From an uncultured Pseudoxanthomonas sp. (GTDB taxonomy: Bacteria; Pseudomonadota; Gammaproteobacteria; Xanthomonadales; Xanthomonadaceae): 64,000 nt of DNA. A program made the position numbers and the translations under genes. Position 1 is the first letter of the stretch; every line of letters begins with the position of its first letter. The stretch is from positions 1 to 64,000 of the forward strand of contig NZ_CAMPJD010000005.1 in NCBI RefSeq assembly GCF_946886695.1, written 5' to 3'. Shown here piece by piece: positions 47,828-56,832 of this stretch. The notes under the pieces were generated by a model. That model did no database searches, was not told the DNA's origin, and saw only the letters and a list, made by a program, of their open reading frames with translations.

Positions 47828-47933
47828 ACGACGCCGTCCGGCAGAACAGTCCATCGCGACAGCAGCCCTCGTTCCACTGCACGCACAGGCCTATCTTGGC
47901 TTTGGTCCCCACCGCGCTCCTGCGCCTGCCGCC

Positions 47934-48245
47934 ATGCCCAACAACACCCACCGCTATCGCATCACCGTCACGCCCATCGAGGACGATGGCCTGCAATGCA
48001 ACGGCCGTTGCACCATCGAGTTCGAACACGCCTGCCACGACGACTGGATGCGCATCCTGGAAAAGCTCCAGCGCCAGCGCGGCCTCAGCGGCGACGAGCG
48101 CGCCGCGCTGGTCGTCGGCACCAAGCTGCTCAGCGGCCTGATGCTGGATCATCGCAAGGACGCCGACGACCTGTTCGCGCCATTGCGCCCGCACATGGGC
48201 GAATTCATCGCATCGCTGAAGGAACGCGGTCGCGACGCAGGCTGA
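47934..48245 (+). CDS. DUF3861 family small protein
   Basis: A 103-residue cytosolic protein of the DUF3861 family: the opening HRYRITVTPIEDDGLQ, EFEHACHDDW and the C-terminal block LFAPLRPHMGEFIASL are family-like. The start ATG is at 47934. The function is unknown. The HhH gene starts after one base, so the two are co-transcribed. Confidence 0.8.
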   Translation: MPNNTHRYRITVTPIEDDGLQCNGRCTIEFEHACHDDWMRILEKLQRQRGLSGDERAALVVGTKLLSGLMLDHRKDADDLFAPLRPHMGEFIASLKERGRDAG

Positions 48246-48246
48246 C

Positions 48247-48576
48247 ATGCCGCCCATCCCGCGCCAGCCTGCGTCGAGGAAAGCACGCCATGCCGACGAC
48301 GCGCGGGTACTCGAGGACATCCCCAACATCGGGCCGTCCATCGCCGCCGACCTGCGCGGCATCGGCATCGCCCGACCGCAGGAGCTTGTCGGCCAGGATC
48401 CCTTCGCACTCTACCGACGCGTAAACGAAACCACCGGCCAGCGTCACGATCCCTGCCTCTGCGACTGCTTCATCGCCGCCGTGCGATTCATGGAAGGCAG
48501 CGGACCGGTGCCGTGGTGGCACTACACGGCCGAACGCAAGCAACGACTCCAGCAGGATCCCGCGCTCGCCGGTTAG
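48247..48576 (+). CDS. Helix-hairpin-helix protein (Cdd1-like)
   Basis: A 109-residue protein with one helix-hairpin-helix motif (VLEDIPNIGPSIAADLRGIGI, about 21-41) and a Cdd1/pathogenicity-locus-like C-terminus with CLCDCFIAAVRFMEG and WWHYTAERK. It may bind nucleic acid; no more can be said. It is separated by one base from the DUF3861 gene. Confidence 0.8.
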   Translation: MPPIPRQPASRKARHADDARVLEDIPNIGPSIAADLRGIGIARPQELVGQDPFALYRRVNETTGQRHDPCLCDCFIAAVRFMEGSGPVPWWHYTAERKQRLQQDPALAG

Positions 48577-48629
48577 CCTTCGGACAGGCGGCGCCGGCTA
48601 AGGTGCGGCGACCCGTCACGGAGCTTCCC

Positions 48630-49199
48630 ATGCGTACCCGCCGCCGCTTCCTGGTCGCCGCCCTCGCCGGTACCACCGCGCTTGCCCTCGCCGGCTGCGA
48701 GACTCTCAACACGGTCACCGGCCTGTTGGGCAACCAGATCAATTTCACCCAGCCGCAGCTGCAGCGCTACCTCAACCACAGCTTCCCGCGCGAATTCGAC
48801 AAGCTGGGCGGGCTGGTATCGGCCACGCTCACCAATCCGCGCCTCAGCATTCCGTCGGGCGATGATCGCCTGCGTCTGGATTTCGACATCGGGGTGAGCG
48901 CACTGGGCGCACGCGATGTCAGCCGCGGCCATTTCGCGCTGGCCAGCCGCCTGCGCTACGACCCAGCCACCCAGGGCCTGCATCTGGACAACCCTGAAAT
49001 CCTGTCGGTCGACGTGCCGGGCTCCGGCTCGCTGATGTCCGGCGGCACGCGCCAGCTGGTCAACACGGTGCTGGCCGAGTACGCCCGCTCCGAACCGGTA
49101 TACCGGATCGACAGCGACACCTTGCGGCGCCTGCCGGCCAGCAAGCGGATCGGCAGCACGCTGATCGAAGACGGCCGCGTGGTCATCCACCTGCAATAA
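48630..49199 (+). CDS. DUF1439 lipoprotein
   Basis: This 189-residue lipoprotein begins with a twin-Arg-like basic start MRTRRRFL and the lipobox LALAGC. The DUF1439 (YceB-like) domain runs at about 40-185 with FTQPQLQRYLNHSFPREFDKLG. The family's fold resembles a lipid-binding TULIP/StAR-like module. A second DUF1439 gene follows nine bases downstream, so the two are a tandem pair in one transcript. Confidence 0.88.
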   Translation: MRTRRRFLVAALAGTTALALAGCETLNTVTGLLGNQINFTQPQLQRYLNHSFPREFDKLGGLVSATLTNPRLSIPSGDDRLRLDFDIGVSALGARDVSRGHFALASRLRYDPATQGLHLDNPEILSVDVPGSGSLMSGGTRQLVNTVLAEYARSEPVYRIDSDTLRRLPASKRIGSTLIEDGRVVIHLQ

Positions 49200-49208
49200 G
49201 GGACTGCA

Positions 49209-49766
49209 ATGAAGAACCTGCTCTTGCGCGTCGCGCCGCTCGCCCTGCTCGCCCTGTCCGCCTTCGCCATGGCCGATACCGGCAATGTGCTGCGCTTCAA
49301 TGCCGCCCAGCTGCAAACGGCGGCGCGCGCCGGTTTCCCGATGGAACAGTCGCTGCTGGAAGGCTTCGCATCGCTCACGCTGAGCGATCCGGATGTGCGC
49401 ATTCCCTCGCCCGGTGAACGGCTGACGCTGCAGATGGACTACGACATCGCGCTGGCCACGGGCGAACGCCTGGAGAACGGCAACGTGGTGGTCAGCAGCG
49501 GACTGCGCTACGACCCAGACACCCGCGGCCTGCACCTGGTGGATCCGCGGATCGAACACCTGGGCACCGGCGCCGCCGGTCGCGGCCTGCCCGGCGGGTC
49601 GCGCGAGGTCCTGCAGGAGCTAATCGGCGAGTACGCCCGCACCCGGCCGCTCTACACCCTCACCGAAGAGGATCTGGCCCAGGCACCCGGCGCGTTGGGC
49701 GCTGACTCGCTGCGGATCAACGACGGCCACGTGGAGTTGCGGTTGGTGCCCGCGGCGACGCCGTGA
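49209..49766 (+). CDS. DUF1439 periplasmic protein
   Basis: This second DUF1439 protein has 185 residues and an ordinary signal peptide (LLLRVAPLALLALSAFAMA) in place of a lipobox, so it is probably soluble in the periplasm. SGLRYDPDTRGLHLVDPRIE aligns with SRLRYDPATQGLHLDNPEIL of its neighbour. The pair therefore looks like a duplication followed by a change of localisation. Confidence 0.87.
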   Translation: MKNLLLRVAPLALLALSAFAMADTGNVLRFNAAQLQTAARAGFPMEQSLLEGFASLTLSDPDVRIPSPGERLTLQMDYDIALATGERLENGNVVVSSGLRYDPDTRGLHLVDPRIEHLGTGAAGRGLPGGSREVLQELIGEYARTRPLYTLTEEDLAQAPGALGADSLRINDGHVELRLVPAATP

Positions 49767-49955
49767 CGTCCGCCTGACGTAGGTCCGCAGGTTCCGGAGA
49801 CTCGCCTGCGAACCCTCGAAGCTTGCGCGCGACCTTCTGAGTCCCATCCGCAAGCAGCAGACACTTGCGTGCAAGGCGCCGATACCGAGCCATGAGTCGC
49901 GAAGACGCGCGCGCCAGCTGCCGGAACCCGGGCGCAAGGCCGCGCCTGCCCAAAC

Positions 49956-49997
49956 GCGAGTATCGGGAACCTTGCGCGCAAGGTTCCCGATACTCGC
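49956..49997. repeat. 42-base perfect palindrome between convergent genes
   Basis: GCGAGTATCGGGAACCTTGC is the first 20 bases of a 42-base perfect palindrome whose centre lies between 49976 and 49977. It lies between the DUF1439 gene and the DUF5916 gene, which end convergently. It may be a shared terminator (a 21-base stem, no spacer, without T tract) or a mobile-element remnant. The rest of the 277-base gap has weaker copies of its motif near 49862 and 50020. Confidence 0.8.
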
Positions 49998-50043
49998 CGC
50001 CCGGAATCCAGGCCTTGCGCGTCACCTGAAGGCGGCGACACCC

Positions 50044-52254
50044 TCAGATCTCGAAGCGGTAACTGAGCTTCACCACCAACTGCTCGTCGTCGCGCAGGCG
50101 GAAGCTGTCCTGCAGCAGGTCCTCCACCCCTTCGGTGCCGGTGCGCTGCTCGTAGCCACCGCGGGCATAGACCACGTACAGGTACGACAGCGGCGCCAGC
50201 TCGTAGCGGTAGCGCACCTGGAACCCCAGGTTGCGCACGCTGAAGTCCTCCACCGTGTCGGTCGCCGCCAGCGCGTAGCCCTGCGGATCGAAGCGCCAGG
50301 CGTCCTGCACGCGGGCGTCCAGCGCGATGGCCTGCATCTTCACCCGCAGTTCGTGGCGGTCATCCACCACCCAGTCCAGGCCGGCGCTGAGATCGAACTG
50401 CCGTCGCTTGAAGCCGCCCACCAGATCCTCGCGTTGCCATACCAGCCAGTCGGGGGTGTACAGCGCATAGCCGCCGGAGTAGATGCTGAAGGCATCACTG
50501 ATGAAGTAGGTGGCGGTGTATCCGGCGCCCGCGCCCAGCTTGCGGTTGCCGGCCAGGCCGCCGGTGAAGGTTTCCAGCTCCGTCTCGTGCGCCCAGTCGC
50601 CCTTGCGCGGCCGCTCGTACTCGAAGTATGTGTTGAAATTCGCCGGCAGCCGCACCACGCCGTTGCCACGCAGCAGCAAGTCGCTCAGGCCCGCGCTGTT
50701 GACGTTGATCTGGGCGTATTCGTAACTGCCGTTGCGCAACTGGCCCTCGCGGCTCATCCGGAACTGGTCGTTGAGTTTGTCGCCGTGGTTGTTGTGGCTG
50801 CTGCTCACCCGCCAGCGCCAGTCCTTGGAGGAGTAACGCGAGGCATCCGGCAGACCGGTGAACCGCTTGCGGACTTCCCAATGCAGGTAGTTGGTGCTGT
50901 TGCGGGAGAGATAGCCGAAGTCGTTGATCTGCAGGTCGTTGCCGAAGTGCATGGCGATCCACTGCTGGCGCCAGCCATCCTCCATTTCGTAGTCGGCCCA
51001 CACCGTCGCACCCAGGTCCTGCGTGCGATCCCCGGCCTGATCGATGCGGCTGCCCAGCAGACGGCTGCGGATGTTCCAGCGCGCCGTCGGCCGCCAGTTG
51101 TGGTCCACGCCCAGCACGGTGGCCTCGCGGTCGGTGGCGTCCTGCTCCACGCGGGTCAGCATCGCGCCGAGGTTCTGCTTGTCGAAATCGCGCACCACGC
51201 GCAGCGCATGGAAGCTCCTTCCGTACTCGCCATCCTCGTCGGCCGAGAACAGGCCGTAGTTCGCCTTGCCCAGGCTGCCGTTCAATTTGAGCGCCGCGGT
51301 GATGTCGCCCGTGCTGCCCACGCGACGCGTGTACAGCTGCTGGCTGTCGTCCGACGGCGTGGTCAGCTCGAAGATGCCCTGGTTCTCGGTGAAGAACGGC
51401 CGCTTGTCGCTGATGAAGGTCTCGGTGGCGCTGAAATTCACCACCAGGTCGTCCGCCTCCACCTGGCCGAAGTCCGGGTTCACCGTGGCGGTGAGCTGGA
51501 AGCGCCCGTTGGGCTTCCAGAACACGTCCGCACCGCCGTTGAAGTCGTTGCGCCGGCCCACGTTGTCGTACAGGCCCGACACATACGGCGTCAGCGCCAG
51601 CAGCGACTGGTCGTAACGCGGCACGGTGACGGACGCGAAATCGGACATGAAGCGCGGGCGCTCGAAGCTGGCGCTCGGCCAGGCCATGCGCTCGCCGGTC
51701 ACGCCGATCACGCGCGCCAGGAACACTTTCAGCGTGCGCTGTCCGTCGATGCCATCGCGCATCGGCGCGGTATGCCACGGGATCAGCAGTTCGACGCTCC
51801 AGCCCTGCTCGTCTTCGTCCACGGCATGCCGCCACTGGCCGTCCCAGTCGCTGTTGAACTGGTTTTCGTTGGTGATGACCTCGTCGGCAATGCCACCGGT
51901 GGAGCTGACGGTGAACGCATAGCCGGTGCGCCCATCCCCATCGAAATCGATGAACGCGTTGACGCGGTCGACCTGTTCGTCGAAATCGCGCTGCACCCTC
52001 TGCCGCGTGCGTGGCACGCCGGCAGGGTGCGCGTTGCGGAATGCGATGGCCAGGCCGTCCGGCGTGGCCAGTATCCAGGCCTCGGTGGGCAACGAACCCG
52101 GCTCGCCCGTCAGCGGTTGGGTCTTGCGGAAGTCGGTGACATGGTGCGCGCCCTGCCATTCGGCAGGGTCGACGCGCCCATCGATCTCGACGGCATGGAC
52201 GAAGGCACAGGGCAGGGCCAGGGCAAGCAGGCCGATCAGTCGTGGCAGGGTCAT
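50044..52254 (-). CDS. DUF5916 outer-membrane protein with CBM9-like domain
   Basis: A 736-residue protein with a signal peptide (MTLPRLIGLLALALPCAFVHA). The N-terminal carbohydrate-binding-family-9-like domain (about 22-210, VEIDGRVDPAEWQGAHHV) is followed by a long DUF5916 beta-barrel-like part ending VVKLSYRFEI. The terminal Phe-containing strand fits outer-membrane insertion by the BAM complex. The function is unknown; related proteins accompany polysaccharide utilisation or export genes. A start at 52254 is preferred because it opens the signal peptide; the frame is open to 52284. Confidence 0.88.
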   Translation of the reverse strand: MTLPRLIGLLALALPCAFVHAVEIDGRVDPAEWQGAHHVTDFRKTQPLTGEPGSLPTEAWILATPDGLAIAFRNAHPAGVPRTRQRVQRDFDEQVDRVNAFIDFDGDGRTGYAFTVSSTGGIADEVITNENQFNSDWDGQWRHAVDEDEQGWSVELLIPWHTAPMRDGIDGQRTLKVFLARVIGVTGERMAWPSASFERPRFMSDFASVTVPRYDQSLLALTPYVSGLYDNVGRRNDFNGGADVFWKPNGRFQLTATVNPDFGQVEADDLVVNFSATETFISDKRPFFTENQGIFELTTPSDDSQQLYTRRVGSTGDITAALKLNGSLGKANYGLFSADEDGEYGRSFHALRVVRDFDKQNLGAMLTRVEQDATDREATVLGVDHNWRPTARWNIRSRLLGSRIDQAGDRTQDLGATVWADYEMEDGWRQQWIAMHFGNDLQINDFGYLSRNSTNYLHWEVRKRFTGLPDASRYSSKDWRWRVSSSHNNHGDKLNDQFRMSREGQLRNGSYEYAQINVNSAGLSDLLLRGNGVVRLPANFNTYFEYERPRKGDWAHETELETFTGGLAGNRKLGAGAGYTATYFISDAFSIYSGGYALYTPDWLVWQREDLVGGFKRRQFDLSAGLDWVVDDRHELRVKMQAIALDARVQDAWRFDPQGYALAATDTVEDFSVRNLGFQVRYRYELAPLSYLYVVYARGGYEQRTGTEGVEDLLQDSFRLRDDEQLVVKLSYRFEI

Positions 52255-52367
52255 GGAGGCTGGGTGGTGGTCCGGTGCGCGCACGTTAGCGGCGGGACAC
52301 GCGCGCTACACCTGCCTTCGGTCATTTCAACCGTTCGGCCTTCCGCGGCATCCGTGCCTGATGGGGA

Positions 52368-52841
52368 TCAGCGAACCTTCTTGGGTTGCAGCATCGTGCC
52401 CGTGCACTTCTTGCTGCCGCAGCGGCAGGCCCATATCTTCTTCAGGCGCGCGGTGTGCGGTTCGGACAGGGTGATGCCGTAGTTGTAGGTCAGCTCCTCG
52501 CCGGGCTTGATCGCGCGGATCGCCTCGATGAAGACCTTGTCCTTCTTGCGGTTCTTGCCGTCGTGCTCTTCGATCACGGCTTCGCAGTTGGGGTCGCAGC
52601 TGTGGTTGATCCAGCGCGCCTTGTTGCCCTTGTGGTTAGCGTCGATGACGTAATCGTCGTTGAGCGTGAACAGGAACGTGTGGCCCGAATCCACGTCGCC
52701 GGTGTCGTCGGCGTCCACTTCGTCATGCGTGCGGCGCTTGCCCTTGTATTCCACCACGCGCTCGCCCTTCTCGATCGGGGCGATGGCGAACACGCCGTTG
52801 CCATGGATGTCGGATTGGCGGGCTTCGATCTTGCGGGGCAT
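52368..52841 (-). CDS. SET-domain protein lysine methyltransferase
   Basis: A 157-residue stand-alone SET domain. It has the SAM-binding GNG (14-16), the pseudoknot motif NHSCDPNC (79-86), ELTYNYG (116-122) and the post-SET cysteines Cys139, Cys141 and Cys146 (CRCGSKKC). All catalytic motifs are intact, and the post-SET cysteines resemble eukaryotic MLL/SUV39-type enzymes. Few bacterial SET proteins have a known substrate; one chlamydial enzyme methylates histone-like proteins. It is transcribed away from the cytochrome gene and downstream of nothing on its strand. Confidence 0.93.
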   Translation of the reverse strand: MPRKIEARQSDIHGNGVFAIAPIEKGERVVEYKGKRRTHDEVDADDTGDVDSGHTFLFTLNDDYVIDANHKGNKARWINHSCDPNCEAVIEEHDGKNRKKDKVFIEAIRAIKPGEELTYNYGITLSEPHTARLKKIWACRCGSKKCTGTMLQPKKVR

Positions 52842-52999
52842 GCGGTGTCCAGGGAGGCAGTGGAGTGCGGAGGGGGGATTCTCGCCCAATGCCGCCGCGT
52901 TTCCCACCTTCCATGCCGCTGAACGGCATTGCGCGACACATGGCCGGTCCCCACGGGGCGGTGCGTTCCTTGCCCGGTTCCCTTCGATTTGTCCTCGCC

Positions 53000-53542
53000 A
53001 TGCGCCCTGTCCGTGCCCTGCTGATGCCCGTCTCGCTGTTGTTCCTGGCCGCGTGCCAGCCCGCCGGGCCACGCGCCGTCGCGAGCCTGCCGCCTGCGTC
53101 CACGTCAGCGACGGGAGGCGATCTGCTCGCGCGCGGCGAATACCTGGTCCGCATCGCCGGCTGCAACGATTGCCACACCCCGGGCTATGCCGAATCGGGC
53201 GGCAGGGTCGACAAGGCGGGATGGCTGGTGGGTTCGCCGATGGGTTTCCACGGCCCGTGGGGCACGACCTACGCCAGCAACCTGCGCCTGCGCATGCAGC
53301 AGCTGACCGAGGCGCAATGGCTGGAATACAGCGCCAACCTGCGTACCCGCCCGATCATGCCGGACTTCGCCGTGCGCGACATGAGCGAGGAAGACCGCCG
53401 CGCGATCTACCGCTTCGTGCACGCGCTCGGCGCCGCAGGACAGCCGGCGCCGGAGGCGTTGCCGCCGGGTAGGACGCCGCCGCCGCCCTACTTCGGCATG
53501 GTGCTGCCGGCACCGCCCCCGACGCCCGCCGCAGCCCAGTGA
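53000..53542 (+). CDS. Cytochrome c lipoprotein
   Basis: A 180-residue mono-haem c-type cytochrome with a lipobox (LLFLAACQ, Cys19) and CNDCH haem motif at 55-59. The distal ligand is probably a Met in RTRPIMPDF. The Pro-rich tail (RTPPPPYFGMVLPAPPPTPA) is unstructured. It is in the periplasm, anchored to a membrane. It could pass electrons to an oxidase, but no partner gene is adjacent. The ATG at 53000 is chosen over several upstream ones because it starts the signal. Confidence 0.88.
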   Translation: MRPVRALLMPVSLLFLAACQPAGPRAVASLPPASTSATGGDLLARGEYLVRIAGCNDCHTPGYAESGGRVDKAGWLVGSPMGFHGPWGTTYASNLRLRMQQLTEAQWLEYSANLRTRPIMPDFAVRDMSEEDRRAIYRFVHALGAAGQPAPEALPPGRTPPPPYFGMVLPAPPPTPAAAQ

Positions 53543-53588
53543 GCGGTGCTGGCGGACTCCACTATGAAAACCTCCACCATGGACACAT

Positions 53589-53792
53589 TCACCAGGGAAG
53601 CACGCGGCCACTGACCATCCAGAACAGACCGAAGGCCAATCCGAACAGCGTCCAGAACAGCTGGCCCAGCCCGCGGAACAGCTTCACTGCCAGATAGACG
53701 CCACCGATGGCGAGCAGCACGCGCCACAGGAAACCCTGGTCCAGGCCGTGACGGGAGGAAGCAGATTCGGTGTGACCCTGGATCGTGTTCAT
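53589..53792 (-). CDS. Small membrane protein, 67 residues
   Basis: I do not recognise it. A short hydrophilic start is followed by two hydrophobic stretches (about 24-40 and 45-62, WRVLLAIGGVYLAVKLF and FWTLFGLAFGLFWMVSG). The start codon is an ATG at 53792. The frame's composition fits a genuine small membrane protein, yet its shortness keeps confidence modest. It is between convergent-looking neighbours (cytochrome on the plus strand, SUF regulator divergent). Confidence 0.5.
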   Translation of the reverse strand: MNTIQGHTESASSRHGLDQGFLWRVLLAIGGVYLAVKLFRGLGQLFWTLFGLAFGLFWMVSGRVLPW

Positions 53793-53958
53793 GGCGACTG
53801 TCCTTGGAGAGAGGCTGTCCGGGAGTGGACGCCGCCCATCTTCCTGACCGGGCGCCCCCGGCGTCAGTCGCAGCTGTCAGCCATCGCGGGTGACATTCGT
53901 CAGCCCCCGTCCGCACGCCTGAACGGGGAATCCGTCGGGGTTTGAGCCACGAGGGCCA

Positions 53959-53983
53959 AAAGCGTACAATTTCGGTACGTTTT
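53959..53983. promoter_or_regulatory. Candidate operator of the SUF regulator
   Basis: The inverted repeat AAAGCGTAC (53959-53967) and GTACGTTTT (53975-53983) has one mismatched pair, next to the CGTAC core, and a 7-base spacer; the CGTAC/GTACG cores are exact. It ends 17 bases before the sufR start and probably overlaps the promoter. The symmetry fits a dimeric Rrf2 regulator. Binding is inferred. Confidence 0.55.
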
Positions 53984-54000
53984 AAAGGCCCGCCTCCCCC

Positions 54001-54459
54001 ATGCTCCGTGTCACCAAGCTTACCGACTACGCCACCGTGGTCCTGACCGTGCTCGCCGCACGGCCGGGCGAAGTGCTCAGTGCGTCCGACCTGGCCGAGC
54101 ATTCCGGCCTGGAGTCGCCCACGGTCAGCAAGGTGTTGAAGCCGCTGGCCCAGGCCGGGCTGGTGGAAGGCCTGCGCGGCGTGCACGGCGGCTACCGCCT
54201 CAGCCGCGGCGCGGCCGACATCACCCTGGTCGAGATCGTCGAGGCCATGGAAGGTCCGCTGGCCATGACCGAATGCAGCCAGAGCGAAAGCCACTGCGGC
54301 ATCGCCCACCAGTGTGGCGCCCGCGCCAACTGGCGATTGATTAATGACGTGGTGGCCGACGCCCTGCGCGGCTTCACGCTGGCCCAGATGATCACCCCTC
54401 CCCCTTCCTCCGACGACACGCGCAGGCGCCCCATCGCCGTGCATGTCGCCGCCAGTTGA
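54001..54459 (+). CDS. sufR: SUF-system Rrf2 family regulator
   Basis: An Rrf2/IscR-type repressor of 152 residues heading the suf operon. The winged helix is at about 1-85 (LSASDLAEHSGLESPTVSKVLKPL). The Fe-S ligand cysteines are Cys92, Cys99 and Cys105 (CSQSESHC... QC), close to IscR positions 92, 98 and 104. It senses cluster supply, presumably derepressing suf when clusters are scarce. sufB follows after 15 bases. The name follows the SUF-regulator role, not the unrelated cyanobacterial SufR. Confidence 0.92.
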   Translation: MLRVTKLTDYATVVLTVLAARPGEVLSASDLAEHSGLESPTVSKVLKPLAQAGLVEGLRGVHGGYRLSRGAADITLVEIVEAMEGPLAMTECSQSESHCGIAHQCGARANWRLINDVVADALRGFTLAQMITPPPSSDDTRRRPIAVHVAAS

Positions 54460-54474
54460 CCCGTAGGCAGCCCC

Positions 54475-55914
<1,440 letters not shown>

Positions 55915-55924
55915 CGGCTTTTCC

Positions 55925-56041
55925 CTTCTCCCTGCGGGAGAAGGTGCCCGTAGGGCGTATGAGGGGCAACGAAGTCCGGTGGCATCAAACATATGGACTC
56001 CATCGCCCCTCACCCCAACCCCTCTCCCGGTGGGAGAGGGG
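55925..56041. repeat. Hairpin-rich repeat element between sufB and sufC
   Basis: Two hairpins, CTTCTCCC/GGGAGAAG (55925-55943) and CCCCTCTCCC/GGGAGAGGGG (56019-56041), flank a pair TGAGGGGC/GCCCCTCA (55960-55967 with 56005-56012) that could pair at long range. The CCCTCTCCC...GGGAGAGGG type is a common intergenic repeat in proteobacteria. It lies inside the suf operon and ends 26 bases before sufC. It may tune the ratio of SufB to SufC. Confidence 0.75.
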
Positions 56042-56067
56042 CTCAAGAGAACGAAACGGAAACGAAC

Positions 56068-56832
56068 ATGCTCAAGATCGACAATCTCCACGCCAGCGTC
56101 GCCGGCAAGGAAATCCTGAAAGGCCTTTCGCTCGACGTGAAGCCGGGCCAGGTGCACGCCATCATGGGTCCCAATGGCGCGGGCAAATCCACGCTGGGCA
56201 ACATCCTTGCCGGCCGCGAGGGCTATGAAGTCACCGCCGGCACCATCGAATTCGAAGGCAGGCCCCTGCTCGACCTGGAGCCGGAAGAACGCGCCGCCGC
56301 CGGCGTGTTCCTTGCCTTCCAGTACCCGGTCGAAATCCCGGGCGTGAACAACACCTACTTCCTGCGCGCTGCGCTCAACGCCCAGCGCAAGGCGCGTGGC
56401 GAGACGGAACTGGATTCCATGCAGTTCCTCAAGCTGGTGCGCGAGAAGCTGGCCGTGCTGCACCTGAAGGACGAACTGCTGCACCGCGGTGTCAACGAAG
56501 GCTTCAGCGGTGGCGAGAAGAAGCGCAACGAGATTTTCCAGCTGGCCGTGCTGGAACCGAAGCTGGCCATCCTGGACGAAACCGACAGCGGTCTGGACAT
56601 CGACGCGCTGAAGAACGTCGCCGAGGGCGTCAATGCCCTGCGTTCGCCCGACCGCGCCTTCCTGGTCATCACCCACTACCAGCGCCTGCTCGACTACATC
56701 AAACCCGACGTCGTGCATGTGCTCGCCAATGGCCGCATCGTCGAATCCGGCGGCCCGGAACTGGCACTGGAACTCGAAGAGCACGGTTACGCGTGGATCA
56801 AGGACCGCGTGGCGCCGGAGAAGGTTGCCTGA
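56068..56832 (+). CDS. sufC: Fe-S assembly ATPase SufC
   Basis: The ATPase of the SufBCD complex (254 residues). Walker A GPNGAGKST is at 34-42, the signature FSGGEKKRNEI at 146-156, and Walker B LAILDETDSGLDID follows. The ATG at 56068 is preferred over in-frame starts within the repeat element. sufD begins at its stop (TGATG, one shared base). Confidence 0.97.
   Translation: MLKIDNLHASVAGKEILKGLSLDVKPGQVHAIMGPNGAGKSTLGNILAGREGYEVTAGTIEFEGRPLLDLEPEERAAAGVFLAFQYPVEIPGVNNTYFLRAALNAQRKARGETELDSMQFLKLVREKLAVLHLKDELLHRGVNEGFSGGEKKRNEIFQLAVLEPKLAILDETDSGLDIDALKNVAEGVNALRSPDRAFLVITHYQRLLDYIKPDVVHVLANGRIVESGGPELALELEEHGYAWIKDRVAPEKVA

Noticed and set aside
49972..52482. A long plus-strand open frame across the DUF5916 gene
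   Set aside because: It is antisense to a gene with a signal peptide and a clear beta-barrel end, has no domain, and is rich in Val, Ala and His as expected for GC-rich antisense.
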